From an uncultured Acetatifactor sp. (GTDB lineage: Bacteria > Bacillota > Clostridia > Lachnospirales > Lachnospiraceae), in the NCBI GenBank assembly GCA_934433135.1, contig CAKRZO010000016.1, positions 1 to 64,000 of the forward strand: a stretch of DNA of 64,000 nt, written 5' to 3'. The notes under the pieces were generated by a model. That model saw only the letters and a list, made by a program, of their open reading frames with translations. It was not told the DNA's origin and ran no database searches. Within the stretch, counting starts at the first letter, position 1. The number at the start of each line of letters is the position of its first letter. Shown piece after piece: positions 16,570 through 25,146 of the stretch. The position numbers and the translations under genes are program-made.

Positions 16570-17880
16570 TCAATTCCAGGGATTCCGATAGGAGGCTGCT
16601 TCCTTTAATTCTTCTTCAATCCGAAGCAGGCGGTTGTACTTGGCGGTCCGATCGCTTCTGCAGGGCGCTCCGGTTTTGATCTGTCCGGCATTCAGCGCCA
16701 CAGCCAGATCGGCGATAAACGTATCCTCCGTCTCTCCGGATCGATGGGAAATAACCGCCCGGTACCCGGCCTTGTGCGCCATATCCACAGCTTCCATGGC
16801 TTCACTCAGTGTTCCGATCTGGTTTACCTTTACCAGTACGGCATTGGCGCACTGTAACTGAATTCCGGCTTTCAGCCGTTTGGTATTGGTCACAAACAAA
16901 TCATCTCCCACCAGCTGAATCCGGTTTCCGAGCCTCTCGGTAAGCTTTTTCCAGCCTTCCCAATCATCTTCCGCAAGCCCGTCTTCTATGGAAATGATCG
17001 GAAACTTTTCCGTAAGTTCCTCATAATAGGAAATCATTTCCTCTGTATTTCTCCGGATCTTTACTCCCTTTAACCGGCTTTCTCCGGGGAAATAATACTC
17101 TCCGGTTTCTTCCTTATATAGTTCACTGCTCGCCGCATCCATGGCAATCCGGATTTCCTCTCCCGGCTTGTAACCTGCCGCCTCAATGGCTTTTACCAGG
17201 ACGGAAAGCACGCTTTGCGCATCCGGCAGATCCGGTGCGAAGCCGCCCTCGTCTCCCACCCCGGTGGAAAGCCCTTCCTTTTGAAGAATGCCTTTTAAAT
17301 TATGGTAAATTTCCGCGCAGGCACGCAGCCCCTGTGAAAAAGAATCTGCTGCGACAGGCATAATCATGAATTCCTGGAAATCCACCGTATTGGCCGCATG
17401 CTTACCGCCGTTTAAGATATTCATCATCGGAACCGGCAGCTGCCCGGCATGACAGCCTCCCAGATAAGCATACAGCGGCATCCCCAGCGCCAATGCAGAA
17501 GCTTTGGCTGCGGCCATGGATGCGGCCAGCATGGCATTGGCTCCGAAGTTGCTTTTGTTTTCCGTTCCGTCCGCTGCAATCATCAACCGGTCTAAAATCG
17601 CCTGCTCCATTGCATTTTGCCCGCATAATACAGCAGCGATTTTCTCATTAACATTTCTGACCGCTCCCCTGACTCCCAGACCGAAGTATTCTTTTTCCTG
17701 ATCCCTTAATTCCACCGCTTCAAATTTTCCGGTACTGGCGCCTGAAGGTACGGCTGCCCTGCCGGAAAAAATCTGCCTGCTCTCCCGGTCTCTTACGCTG
17801 ACTTCCGCCTCCAGTGTAGGATTTCCTCTGGAATCCAGAATCTGTCTGCCGTGTACTCTGATAATCTCCAAAAAACGCAT
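16570..17880 (-). CDS. eno: Enolase (phosphopyruvate hydratase)
   Basis: Converts 2-phosphoglycerate to phosphoenolpyruvate in glycolysis. The 436-residue protein has the N-terminal substrate loop PSGASTGKFEAVELRD, the metal ligands in AMDAASSELY, SIEDGLAEDDW and VGDDLFVTN, the catalytic Lys in LVKVNQIGTL, and the signature VISHRSGETEDTFIADLAVA. Length and all catalytic residues fit enolase. The ribosome binding site (AAAGGCAGG) lies inside a 14-bp stem, described separately, so translation may be controlled. It follows gpmI on the same strand, the preceding step of the pathway. Confidence 0.97.
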   Translation of the reverse strand: MRFLEIIRVHGRQILDSRGNPTLEAEVSVRDRESRQIFSGRAAVPSGASTGKFEAVELRDQEKEYFGLGVRGAVRNVNEKIAAVLCGQNAMEQAILDRLMIAADGTENKSNFGANAMLAASMAAAKASALALGMPLYAYLGGCHAGQLPVPMMNILNGGKHAANTVDFQEFMIMPVAADSFSQGLRACAEIYHNLKGILQKEGLSTGVGDEGGFAPDLPDAQSVLSVLVKAIEAAGYKPGEEIRIAMDAASSELYKEETGEYYFPGESRLKGVKIRRNTEEMISYYEELTEKFPIISIEDGLAEDDWEGWKKLTERLGNRIQLVGDDLFVTNTKRLKAGIQLQCANAVLVKVNQIGTLSEAMEAVDMAHKAGYRAVISHRSGETEDTFIADLAVALNAGQIKTGAPCRSDRTAKYNRLLRIEEELKEAASYRNPWN

Positions 17881-17882
17881 AA

Positions 17883-17946
17883 AATAACCTGCCTTTCTGA
17901 TTTATACTTTTCATACAAAAGTATCCCCTCAAAAAGGCAGGTTATT
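17883..17946 (-). promoter_or_regulatory. Hairpin that sequesters the eno ribosome binding site
   Basis: On the minus strand AATAACCTGCCTTT (17946-17933) is perfectly complementary to AAAGGCAGGTTATT (17896-17883), which contains the eno Shine-Dalgarno sequence three bases before the ATG. An inner stem ATACTTTT/AAAAGTAT sits in the loop, and the loop also carries TTGAGGGG followed by an ATG in another frame. The fold is direct from sequence; a regulatory role is inference. Confidence 0.7.
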
Positions 17947-17997
17947 CCATTTTCAATATTTCTTCCGTAGAATTGTCTGTTTACCGTTTGATCCGCT

Positions 17998-19539
17998 TTA
18001 TTTATGAATCAGAAGAGACTTACCGGTCATTTCTTTCGGTTGTTCCTTACCCATAATCTGAATCAGGGTAGGTACAATGTCCGCCAGACAGCCGCCTTCT
18101 CTTAAGGTATAGTCCTTATCGTAGTTTACCAGAATAAACGGTACCTGGTTCGTAGTATGCGCCGTAAAAGGTTCCCCGGTTTCATAATCAATCAGCTGTT
18201 CCACATTTCCATGGTCTGCACAAATAAACATCACGCCGTCCACTTCTTTGATTACATCCACTGCCTTTCCGACACATTCATCCACAACTTCCACCGCTTT
18301 GATCGCTGCTGCCTCCACACCGGTATGCCCTACCATATCCGGATTTGCAAAATTGATAATAATCACATCATACTTACCGCTGCGGATTGCCTGTGTCAGC
18401 TTATCGCAAACTTCATAAGCGCTCATCTCCGGCTTCAGATCATAAGTCGCTACCTTGGGAGAATGCACCAGTATCCGATCTTCTCCTTCATTGGGTGTCT
18501 CCACACCTCCGTTAAAGAAGAAGGTAACATGGGCATACTTCTCCGTTTCGGCAATTCTTGCCTGCGTCATATGATTGGCTGCCAGCCACTCGCCGAAAGT
18601 ATTGGTTACCGCAACCTTATGGAACGCTACTTCCTTATTCGGAATCGTGGGATCATAATCCGTAAAGCATACAAAGGTAATATCTTTTCTATTGCCTCTT
18701 GCAAAGCCCTTGAAATCATCCTCGCAGAACGCCCTGGAAATTTCTCTTGCCCGGTCGGGTCTGAAATTGAAGAACACAACGGAATCTTTATCCTGCACGG
18801 TTGCTACCGGCTTTCCATCCTCTTCCACCACCGTCGGCTTTACAAATTCATCGGTCTCTCCCTTATCGTAAGAGTTCTGGATAGCACAGATGGCGCATGG
18901 AGCCGTAAGTCCCTGGGCTTTTGTCATTGCATCATACGCCAGCTCCACGCGGTCATAATTGTTGTCTCTGTCCATAGCATAGTAACGTCCCATAACAGTG
19001 GCTATTTTCCCCACTCCGAGTTCTTTCATTTTATCGATCAGTTCCTGTGCAAAACCTTTACCGCTTTCCGGAGGCGTATCCCGTCCGTCTAAGAAGCAGT
19101 GTACATAAACCTTTTCAAGTCCGTTTCTCTTGGCCAGCTCCAACAGACCGTACAGATGCGTAATATGGCTGTGTACGCCTCCGTCCGATAACAGTCCCAT
19201 CAGATGCAGTGCGCTGTCATTCTCTTTGCAATTTTTAACCGCATCCAGCAGCGCCGGATTTTCAAAAAAGGTTCCGTCCTGGATCTCCTTTGTAATTCTG
19301 GTCAGCTCCTGATACACGATACGTCCTGCACCCATATTCAGATGTCCTACTTCGGAATTGCCCATCTGCCCTTCCGGCAGACCTACTGCCATGCCGCTGG
19401 CATTTCCCCTTACAAAAGGATATTCTTTCATTAATTTATTCATGACCGGAGTCTTTGCTTCGGCAACAGCATTTCCCTTAATCTTATCATTCAGACCATA
19501 ACCATCTAAAATCATCAAAACAACCGGTTTCTTGCTCAT
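17998..19539 (-). CDS. gpmI: 2,3-bisphosphoglycerate-independent phosphoglycerate mutase
   Basis: Interconverts 3- and 2-phosphoglycerate. The 513-residue protein is of the alkaline-phosphatase superfamily: ILDGYG with the first metal ligand, the catalytic Ser in GNSEVGHLNMGAGR, the substrate loop CFLDGRDTPP, VMGRYYAMDRD, FNFRPDRAREISRAF, and the C-terminal metal ligands NFANPDMVGHTG and ADHGNVE. The ATG at 19537-19539 follows GGAGGAACGAT; the longer frame upstream is not used. It has its own promoter. Confidence 0.97.
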   Translation of the reverse strand: MSKKPVVLMILDGYGLNDKIKGNAVAEAKTPVMNKLMKEYPFVRGNASGMAVGLPEGQMGNSEVGHLNMGAGRIVYQELTRITKEIQDGTFFENPALLDAVKNCKENDSALHLMGLLSDGGVHSHITHLYGLLELAKRNGLEKVYVHCFLDGRDTPPESGKGFAQELIDKMKELGVGKIATVMGRYYAMDRDNNYDRVELAYDAMTKAQGLTAPCAICAIQNSYDKGETDEFVKPTVVEEDGKPVATVQDKDSVVFFNFRPDRAREISRAFCEDDFKGFARGNRKDITFVCFTDYDPTIPNKEVAFHKVAVTNTFGEWLAANHMTQARIAETEKYAHVTFFFNGGVETPNEGEDRILVHSPKVATYDLKPEMSAYEVCDKLTQAIRSGKYDVIIINFANPDMVGHTGVEAAAIKAVEVVDECVGKAVDVIKEVDGVMFICADHGNVEQLIDYETGEPFTAHTTNQVPFILVNYDKDYTLREGGCLADIVPTLIQIMGKEQPKEMTGKSLLIHK

Positions 19540-19657
19540 ATCGTTCCTCCGTTTTTCTACATTAATCTTCATTTCCACCATAAAAACAACTTGTCTTCGT
19601 TAAGAAGCAAATTACTTTTTGAAGATTCCTAACTTTATCTTCCCGGAAACAGCCTTC

Positions 19658-19686
19658 ATTATACACTGAATTTCTTTTGCTTGCAA
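19658..19686 (-). promoter_or_regulatory. Sigma-A promoter of gpmI
   Basis: TTGCAA and TATAAT with a 17-bp spacer on the minus strand, about 120 bases before the gpmI start codon. Confidence 0.8.
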
Positions 19687-19715
19687 CAAAAAAGTACGGT
19701 CTTACGTTTTTTGTG

Positions 19716-19744
19716 TTGTTTTTTCTTCCGCAATCCACTATAAT
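19716..19744 (+). promoter_or_regulatory. Promoter of the CDF transporter gene
   Basis: TTGTTT and TATAAT with 17-bp spacing on the plus strand, about 80 bases before the start codon at 19827 and divergent from the gpmI promoter. Confidence 0.65.
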
Positions 19745-19826
19745 AACAGGAACAAACGCGCAGGATTCAAAGCAATCCGGTATCAGGGAAAGCAGCGCTG
19801 AACTTAATAAGAAGGAGAACATTATT

Positions 19827-20993
19827 ATGGTCACTTTACTGACAAAACTATTTCTGAAAAACGCAAAAAACGATACCGATCCCGAAGTGCGCAAAGGATA
19901 CGGCATTCTGTGCGGCGCTCTCGGCATTGCCCTGAATCTTTTCCTGTTTCTGGCCAAATTCCTGGCAGGTACTTTCAGCGGCTCCGTTGCCATTACTGCC
20001 GATGCCTTCAACAACCTGTCGGATGCCGGTTCCTCCATCATTACGCTGATCGGCTTTAAGATGGCCGGGCAAAAGCCGGATCCTGCTCACCCATTCGGGC
20101 ACGGACGCATTGAATACATTTCCGGACTGTTGGTTTCCGTAGTCATTCTTCTCATGGGATTGGAACTGGTCAAATCTTCTTTTGTAAAAATCCTGCATCC
20201 GCAGGCTCCCGTTTTTACGCCCTTGATTCCGCTTATTTTAGTTCTCTCGATTCTGGTGAAGTTCTATATGTACTTGTATAATAAGAGAATCGGCAAAAAA
20301 ATAGATTCCGCCGCCATGCTCGCTGCCTCGACAGACAGTTTAAGCGATACGGCCGCTACAGCCGCGGTACTGCTAAGCACTCTGGTCTCTCATTTCTTCC
20401 GCCTGCAGATTGACGGATACTGCGGTATTCTGGTAGGCATCTTTATCCTCCGTGCCGGTATTACCGCCGCAAAAGAAACCATCAGCCCGCTCTTGGGGCA
20501 GGCTCCGGATCCGGCTTTTGTCCAAAAAATTTATGATATCGTTCTGTCTTATGATAATGTAGTCGGTGTCCATGATCTGATTGTACATAACTACGGACCG
20601 GGCAGAACCTTAATTTCTCTGCATGCGGAAGTTCCGGCTACCGGAGACATTCTGGTTCTGCATGATATGATTGATTTAATCGAACGTCGTTTGAATGAAG
20701 AATGCAACTGTCATGCCGTTATTCATATGGATCCCGTCTGTATAGGTGATGAGGAAACAGACCGCTTAAAAGCGCTGACCGTAGGATACCTGCAAGAAAT
20801 CGACCCAGCTCTTACCCTGCATGATTTCCGCATTGTAAAAGGGCCGACCCACACCAATATCATTTTTGATGTGGTCGTCCCTTATCGCTTTCAACTGACA
20901 GACAATGAGCTTATCGCCGAAATTACAGCAAAACTCAAATCCGCCTGTCCAAATGATTATGCCGTGATCCAGATTGACCGGAAATACAGTTAA
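19827..20993 (+). CDS. Cation diffusion facilitator (CDF) family efflux transporter
   Basis: Exports divalent metal ions in exchange for protons. The 388-residue protein has six predicted membrane segments. The first transport-site acidic pair lies in ADAFNNLSDAGSS and the second in TDSLSDTAATAAV; HPFGHGRIEYISGL is the family signature. The cytosolic C-terminal domain contains LHAEVPATGDILVLHDMIDLIER, the usual CDF ferredoxin-like domain, with an extra C-terminal stretch. The start ATG at 19827 follows AGAAGGAGAAC. Substrate (Mn, Zn, Fe or Co) cannot be told from the sequence. It converges on pepD with an 8-base gap. Confidence 0.92.
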   Translation: MVTLLTKLFLKNAKNDTDPEVRKGYGILCGALGIALNLFLFLAKFLAGTFSGSVAITADAFNNLSDAGSSIITLIGFKMAGQKPDPAHPFGHGRIEYISGLLVSVVILLMGLELVKSSFVKILHPQAPVFTPLIPLILVLSILVKFYMYLYNKRIGKKIDSAAMLAASTDSLSDTAATAAVLLSTLVSHFFRLQIDGYCGILVGIFILRAGITAAKETISPLLGQAPDPAFVQKIYDIVLSYDNVVGVHDLIVHNYGPGRTLISLHAEVPATGDILVLHDMIDLIERRLNEECNCHAVIHMDPVCIGDEETDRLKALTVGYLQEIDPALTLHDFRIVKGPTHTNIIFDVVVPYRFQLTDNELIAEITAKLKSACPNDYAVIQIDRKYS

Positions 20994-21001
20994 ATCCGTT
21001 T

Positions 21002-22447
21002 TTACATCCGCTCCAGCAGGCGGATAAGATATTCCCATACCCGCTTTGTGGAGGAAATGCTTAAGGTCTCTTCTGTTGTATGGATGTTTTTCATGTCCGG
21101 TCCGAAGGAAATGCAATCCAGATTATCAATCTTGCTTCCCAGAATGCCGCATTCCAGACCGGCATGAATGGCTTCCACTTTCGGCTGCGTTCCGTACATT
21201 TCCTGATAAAGCGCAACCATTTTTTCCCGAAGCGGAGAATCCACGCGATACTTCCAGCCGGGATAGTCTCCCCGCAGGCTGCACTTTCCGCCGACTAAAG
21301 CAGTCAATGCCTCGATTTTGGCTTCCAATGCATGTTTGGCGCTTTCAATGCTGCTTCGTATGGAAATCTGTCCGAAAAATGCGCCCTCCTCCAGCTCCGT
21401 AATGCCTAAGTTAAGAGATGTCTCCACCAGACCTTCCACATCCGCACTCATAGCCTGCACCCCACAAGGCAGAACAAACAGCCAGGAAATCAGCCTCTTC
21501 GCATCTGTCCCCGCCACACAGGCGTAACTTCTATGCCCTAATTCGTTGCTCCTTACGATAAATCCGGGATCTTTGGTTGCCAGCTCATCTGTGATCTTCA
21601 AAGATACCGTATCCAGCACTTCGGCAAAAAACGCACTATCATCCTTTTCAATAACAACGACTGCTTTGGTCTGTCTGGGAATGGCATTATCTGCCAGTCC
21701 GCCCTCCAGCTTACAGATTCCCAGATTCAACTTTTCCGACAAGCGATAAAGAATCCGTCCCATGAGACAATTGGAATTGCCCCTCTCTTTATGAATCTCT
21801 GCTCCGGAATGTCCGCCCAACAGTCCTCCTACTTCGATTTCGTAAGCGATTCCTTCCTTCTTTGTAAACGGAGCAGGAATCTCGCAGTCCATTCTGACAC
21901 CGCCGGCACAACTGGTAAGAAAAATTCCCTCTTCTTCCGAATCCAAGTTCAGCATCCGGTTTCCTCTCAGTTCGGAAAGATCAATTTCTCTTGCTCCGTC
22001 CATTCCCACTTCTTCATCCACCGTAAAAATAACCTCCAGGGGCGGATGGGAAAGGGTATCATCATCCAAAAGCGCCAGACCGTAAGCTACCGCAATGCCG
22101 TCATCTCCGCCGAGACTGGTTCCTTCGGCATAAACAGCATCGCCCTCGATTCCGAGTTTCAGCCCTTCCTTCTCCATATCCATTGTGCAACCGGGTTCTT
22201 TTACGGCAACCATATCCATATGGCCCTGTAAAATCACTGCAGGGTGATCTTCGTATCCGACAGATCCGTCTTTGAAAATAATGATATTTTTCATTGCATC
22301 CTGAATATAACGAAGACCCCTCTCCTTTGCAAATGCCGCCAGATAATCGCTGATCTGCTCCACATTTCCCGATCCATGGGGAATACTGCAAATTTGCTCA
22401 AAAAAAGAAAAAACATTCTTCGGTTCCAGATTGGTCAAATCTCCCAT
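21002..22447 (-). CDS. pepD: Aminoacyl-histidine dipeptidase (beta-Ala-His dipeptidase), M20 family
   Basis: Cytosolic metallopeptidase that cleaves Xaa-His and other dipeptides. The 481-residue protein shows the M20 metal ligands in LQGHMDMV, GGDDGIAVAYG and TVDEEVGMDGAREID, plus the later GGLLGGHSGAEIHKERGN segment and the C-terminal HAGLECGILGSK. Length fits PepD. The start has GGAGG 10 bases upstream. It may process peptides taken up by the importer nearby, but they are not in one operon. Confidence 0.95.
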   Translation of the reverse strand: MGDLTNLEPKNVFSFFEQICSIPHGSGNVEQISDYLAAFAKERGLRYIQDAMKNIIIFKDGSVGYEDHPAVILQGHMDMVAVKEPGCTMDMEKEGLKLGIEGDAVYAEGTSLGGDDGIAVAYGLALLDDDTLSHPPLEVIFTVDEEVGMDGAREIDLSELRGNRMLNLDSEEEGIFLTSCAGGVRMDCEIPAPFTKKEGIAYEIEVGGLLGGHSGAEIHKERGNSNCLMGRILYRLSEKLNLGICKLEGGLADNAIPRQTKAVVVIEKDDSAFFAEVLDTVSLKITDELATKDPGFIVRSNELGHRSYACVAGTDAKRLISWLFVLPCGVQAMSADVEGLVETSLNLGITELEEGAFFGQISIRSSIESAKHALEAKIEALTALVGGKCSLRGDYPGWKYRVDSPLREKMVALYQEMYGTQPKVEAIHAGLECGILGSKIDNLDCISFGPDMKNIHTTEETLSISSTKRVWEYLIRLLERM

Positions 22448-22584
22448 TACAACGTATCCTCCGCTTTCTTAAATATTACCGTATAACGGCGTCCTCATAA
22501 TAATAGGGATAAACAGCTTCCTGTTCACCCCCTCTTATGTCCTTATGAAATATCCCATATTGAAAAACTTAGTATATATTGCAA

Positions 22585-22655
22585 AGCAGATAACGGGAAT
22601 CGAACCCGCCTCTCCAGCTTGGGAAGCTAGCATTCTACCAATGAACTATATCTGC
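22585..22655 (-). tRNA. tRNA-Gly (anticodon CCC)
   Basis: The 71-nt cloverleaf has acceptor arms GCAGATA/TATCTGC, the D-arm GTTCATTGGTAGAAT, an anticodon stem CTAGC/GCTGG around the loop TTCCCAA, and the T-arm GCGGGTTCGATTCCCGT. The anticodon in that loop is CCC, reading GGG. CCA is not encoded. Confidence 0.93.
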
Positions 22656-22668
22656 ACATCGCTCTGTT

Positions 22669-22697
22669 AGTGTAACATAAAACAGAGCAAATGTAAA
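22669..22697 (-). promoter_or_regulatory. Promoter of tRNA-Gly
   Basis: TTTACA and TACACT with a 17-bp spacer on the minus strand, 14 bases before the tRNA. A GCTCTGTT/AACAGAGC inverted repeat overlaps it and could be the rplT message end. Confidence 0.65.
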
Positions 22698-22703
22698 GTA
22701 TTT

Positions 22704-23060
22704 TTATGCAAGTTTAGACTTAGCCAGCTCAGCAAGGCTTGCAAATCCTGCTGCATCATTAACTGCCATTTCAGCAAGCATCTTTCTGTTCATATCTACT
22801 TCTGCAAGCTTCAGACCATACATAAACTTGCTGTAGGAAAGTCCGTTCAATCTTGCTGCTGCATTAATACGTGCAATCCACAACTGTCTGAACTGACGCT
22901 TTCTTTCTTTTCTTCCGGAATAAGAACTTGCCAAAGCTCTCATAACAGACTGTTTTGCAACTCTGTACTGTTTGCTTCTGGCTCCTCTGTATCCTTTTGC
23001 CAGCTTTAAGATTCTATTATGTTTTTTCTTGGCGTTCAAGCCACCTTTAATTCTTGCCAT
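22704..23060 (-). CDS. rplT: 50S ribosomal protein L20
   Basis: Assembles early on 23S rRNA and, in Firmicutes, represses its own operon by binding the leader. The 118-residue protein is highly basic at the N-terminus (ARIKGGLNAKKKHNRILKLAKGYRG) and has the conserved RQLWIARINAAARLNGLSYS core. GGAGGAGATAAGAC precedes the ATG. It is the last gene of infC-rpmI-rplT. Confidence 0.98.
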   Translation of the reverse strand: MARIKGGLNAKKKHNRILKLAKGYRGARSKQYRVAKQSVMRALASSYSGRKERKRQFRQLWIARINAAARLNGLSYSKFMYGLKLAEVDMNRKMLAEMAVNDAAGFASLAELAKSKLA

Positions 23061-23082
23061 GTCTTATCTCCTCCTTACCCGT

Positions 23083-23280
23083 TTATGCGTACGGTAAAAT
23101 CTTCTTCATATTCTTAACATTGGTTGCATCGGTAATCGCAGGTTTTCTCAGATTACGCTTTCTCTTGGTGGATTTCTTGGTTAAGATATGGCTCTTATAA
23201 GCTTTCGCTCTCTTCAATTTACCGGTTCCTGTTACTTTAAAACGTTTTGCAGCTGCTCTGCTTGTCTTCATTTTTGGCAT
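23083..23280 (-). CDS. rpmI: 50S ribosomal protein L35
   Basis: A 65-residue basic protein with the signature KMKTSRAAAKRFKVTGTGK and RAKAYKSHILTKKSTKRKRN. It lies between infC (47 bases) and rplT (22 bases) in the conserved order. AGGAGGAATATGTT precedes the ATG. Confidence 0.98.
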   Translation of the reverse strand: MPKMKTSRAAAKRFKVTGTGKLKRAKAYKSHILTKKSTKRKRNLRKPAITDATNVKNMKKILPYA

Positions 23281-23327
23281 AACATATTCCTCCTAAACTT
23301 TTCTTTAATCTATTTTAACTGTACGGT

Positions 23328-23834
23328 TTAACGTTTTTCAGTTAAAAACATTGTCATGCTTCTTCCTTCCACTTTCGGCGCTTTTTCCACTACAGCCACA
23401 TCTGCAAGGCTCTGTGCGAAATCATCCAGGATATGCTTTGTGCTGTTCATATGTGCCATTTCACGTCCGCGGAAACGCAATGTAACTTTGACCCTATCGC
23501 CTTTGGTAAGGAACTTTCTTGCCGCACTTACCTTTGTATTCAAATCGTTGGTGTCAATATTGGGAGAAAGCCTGATTTCCTTTACTTCAATTACCTTCTG
23601 TTTCTTCTTGGCTTCTTTTTCCTTACGGGTCTGCTCATACTTATACTTCCCGTAATCCACAATTCTGCACACCGGCGGCTTTGCTGTAGGTGCGATTTTC
23701 ACCAGATCCAGCCCTGCCTCATCTGCCAGCTTCTGTGCATCTCTGGCTGACATGATTCCTAACTGCTGCCCCTCTTCTCCGATCAGACGAACCTCCCTGT
23801 CTCTGATCTGCTCATTAATCATTAATTCGCTAAT
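23328..23834 (-). CDS. infC: Translation initiation factor IF-3
   Basis: Binds the 30S subunit and checks start-codon pairing. The N-terminal domain contains MINEQIRDREVRLIGEEGQ and the linker and C-terminal domain contain KEIRLSPNIDTNDLNTKV and KVTLRFRGREMAH. GGAGG lies 9 bases before an ATT at 23832-23834, with no ATG at that spacing, so I read ATT as the start, giving 168 residues beginning (M)SELMINEQ. The rare ATT start is known from E. coli infC and allows IF-3 to repress itself. The alternative is the ATG at 23822. A long attenuated leader lies upstream. Confidence 0.95.
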   Translation of the reverse strand: MSELMINEQIRDREVRLIGEEGQQLGIMSARDAQKLADEAGLDLVKIAPTAKPPVCRIVDYGKYKYEQTRKEKEAKKKQKVIEVKEIRLSPNIDTNDLNTKVSAARKFLTKGDRVKVTLRFRGREMAHMNSTKHILDDFAQSLADVAVVEKAPKVEGRSMTMFLTEKR

Positions 23835-23873
23835 GGCTTTGTACCTCCATAAGAAAATAGTTACTATAAGCAA

Positions 23874-24046
23874 CAAAAAAGTGAATAGCATAACTATCCA
23901 CTTACTCTGCACACCAAAAGCACCGGTACTTCACCATGCTTCATCGTCATGAACACTTACCAGCCTATCTGCCGTAAGGTGAGAGTGGATACTCTGCTTG
24001 CTGTAATAGATACATGTTTCCGAATAAATACATTCTCCTCACATGC
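23874..24046 (-). promoter_or_regulatory. L20-type leader RNA with attenuator of infC-rpmI-rplT
   Basis: The leader runs from the promoter at 24053-24081 to just before infC. It ends in an intrinsic terminator (23874-23902: AGTGGATAG/CTATTCACT arms, T6 tail on the minus strand). An upstream segment, AGTATCCACTCTC (23984-23996), can pair with the AGTGGATAG arm and so acts as an antiterminator. This is the arrangement of the Firmicute L20 leader, in which L20 binding favours termination. The fold is seen; the ligand follows from the operon. Confidence 0.75.
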
Positions 24047-24052
24047 TTTTAC

Positions 24053-24081
24053 ATTGTACCACGTTCCGCTGCCCGTGTCAA
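24053..24081 (-). promoter_or_regulatory. Sigma-A promoter of infC-rpmI-rplT
   Basis: TTGACA and TACAAT with an exact 17-bp spacer on the minus strand, about 210 bases before the infC start. Confidence 0.85.
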
Positions 24082-24119
24082 GTTTTTTTTTACAAACGGT
24101 ATAAGGGATAAGACTATAC

Positions 24120-24303
24120 GTAACAGTTCACACGCGCCATTCACAAAACCGCGCTTTCAGCGCTTTCTCGCTGCTTCGCAGCTGTTTGTCGTGTCTGCAA
24201 GACACGATATTCATAATAACGGCGCTCCCTTCGTACATTTACACAGGCAGTTTCTCATGCAAGCATGGAACCTGCCTGCATAAACGTACGAGTGAACTGT
24301 AAC
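24120..24303. mobile_element. MITE-like repeat, copy 1
   Basis: 184 bp bounded by GTAACAGTTCAC and GTGAACTGTAAC. The inside contains CGCGCCATTC, the palindromic GCGCTTTCAGCGC, GCTGCTTCGCAGC and a TTCTCATGCAAGCATGGAA hairpin, all shared with 31246-31441 (opposite orientation) and 49823-49972. It encodes no protein of its own but overlaps the 3' end of the adjacent lipoprotein gene. Confidence 0.8.
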
Positions 24304-25028
24304 GATAAATCCGTAAAATCGATCCGCTCTCCCAAAACTTCTGTCAGGCGGACAGCCATGGTATCTCTCTGCCCCGGTTCCGGATTCGTATTGGTATGAA
24401 ACGCTCCGTAAATTCCCATAATCGATGTTCCGTCCGAAGCAAGCTCTTCAAATTCCCGCAGGAAATTGTCCGTCATCGCCTGTTCCCGGTATTCATCCGC
24501 CTCTTCATACTTATTTTTCTTATATAACTCATAGAACTGCCTCCCCTGTTTAACGGCCTCCGTTGCCAGCTCATACTCCGCGGATTCCTTTTTTCCTTCT
24601 TCCCGCAAAAGCTTAAGATACCGATACCCTGTGGAACCATACTGATGGCCGACATCCGTACCGTGAAAAACCGTCTCCGGGCATTCTTCCTTTATTTTTT
24701 TGTAAAAATCCAATACATCCATACTCTGGGTATAGGTTCCTGCCCAATCTTTGTATAACTCCATCAGAATGTCATCCTCTTCCTGCTGCATCCACAGATT
24801 CAGATACTGTGCCGTATAATAAGACAGCTCCACAAACAGATGACGCATTCCCTCTTCTTCATAATATTGCTTCCAGACTGCAAATTCCTGATCCAGAATC
24901 TCTTTCGTATTATGTATCTCGCCGTATAAATGCGCCTTTCCCGGCTCCGGTCTCTTCTCACATCCGGTCAATATGCTGCCGGTCAGAAGCAAAAGCACAA
25001 GCAACAGACTCCCTATTCTTTTTTTCAT
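24255..25028 (-). CDS. TraB/ChaN-like lipoprotein of unknown function
   Basis: A 257-residue predicted lipoprotein: signal peptide MKKRIGSLLLVLLLLTGS followed by ILTGC. The mature part starts with HLYGEIHNTKEI and later has HGTDVGH and IMGIYGAFHT; the paired G-x-x-H type motifs recall the TraB/PrgY/GumN and ChaN-like families, which include metal- or haem-linked proteins. The start at 25026-25028 has GAGG 7 bases upstream. The last 15 or so codons (LQFTRTFMQAGSMLA) lie inside the MITE-like repeat, so the native C-terminus was probably replaced. Function is not known. Confidence 0.75.
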   Translation of the reverse strand: MKKRIGSLLLVLLLLTGSILTGCEKRPEPGKAHLYGEIHNTKEILDQEFAVWKQYYEEEGMRHLFVELSYYTAQYLNLWMQQEEDDILMELYKDWAGTYTQSMDVLDFYKKIKEECPETVFHGTDVGHQYGSTGYRYLKLLREEGKKESAEYELATEAVKQGRQFYELYKKNKYEEADEYREQAMTDNFLREFEELASDGTSIMGIYGAFHTNTNPEPGQRDTMAVRLTEVLGERIDFTDLSLQFTRTFMQAGSMLA

Positions 25029-25116
25029 TTGAAACCTCATTTCTGCGGCTTTTTCCTTACGTTTCTTCTACGCCGACTGCTATCGATTATAAAGCTTTCC
25101 CCAATTACTGTCAAGA

Positions 25117-25143
25117 AAAATGCGGCCCGCAGGCCGCATTTTA
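25117..25143 (-). terminator. Intrinsic terminator downstream of the DUF1540 gene
   Basis: AAAATGCGGCC/GGCCGCATTTT stem with a 4-nt loop and T-run on the minus strand, starting 4 bases past the stop. Confidence 0.9.
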
Positions 25144-25146
25144 TTC

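Noticed and set aside
16570..17880. Enolase with an altered active site
   Set aside because: The GGKHAANTVD loop differs from Bacillus and E. coli, but the metal ligands and catalytic residues are intact; I treated this as normal clade variation.
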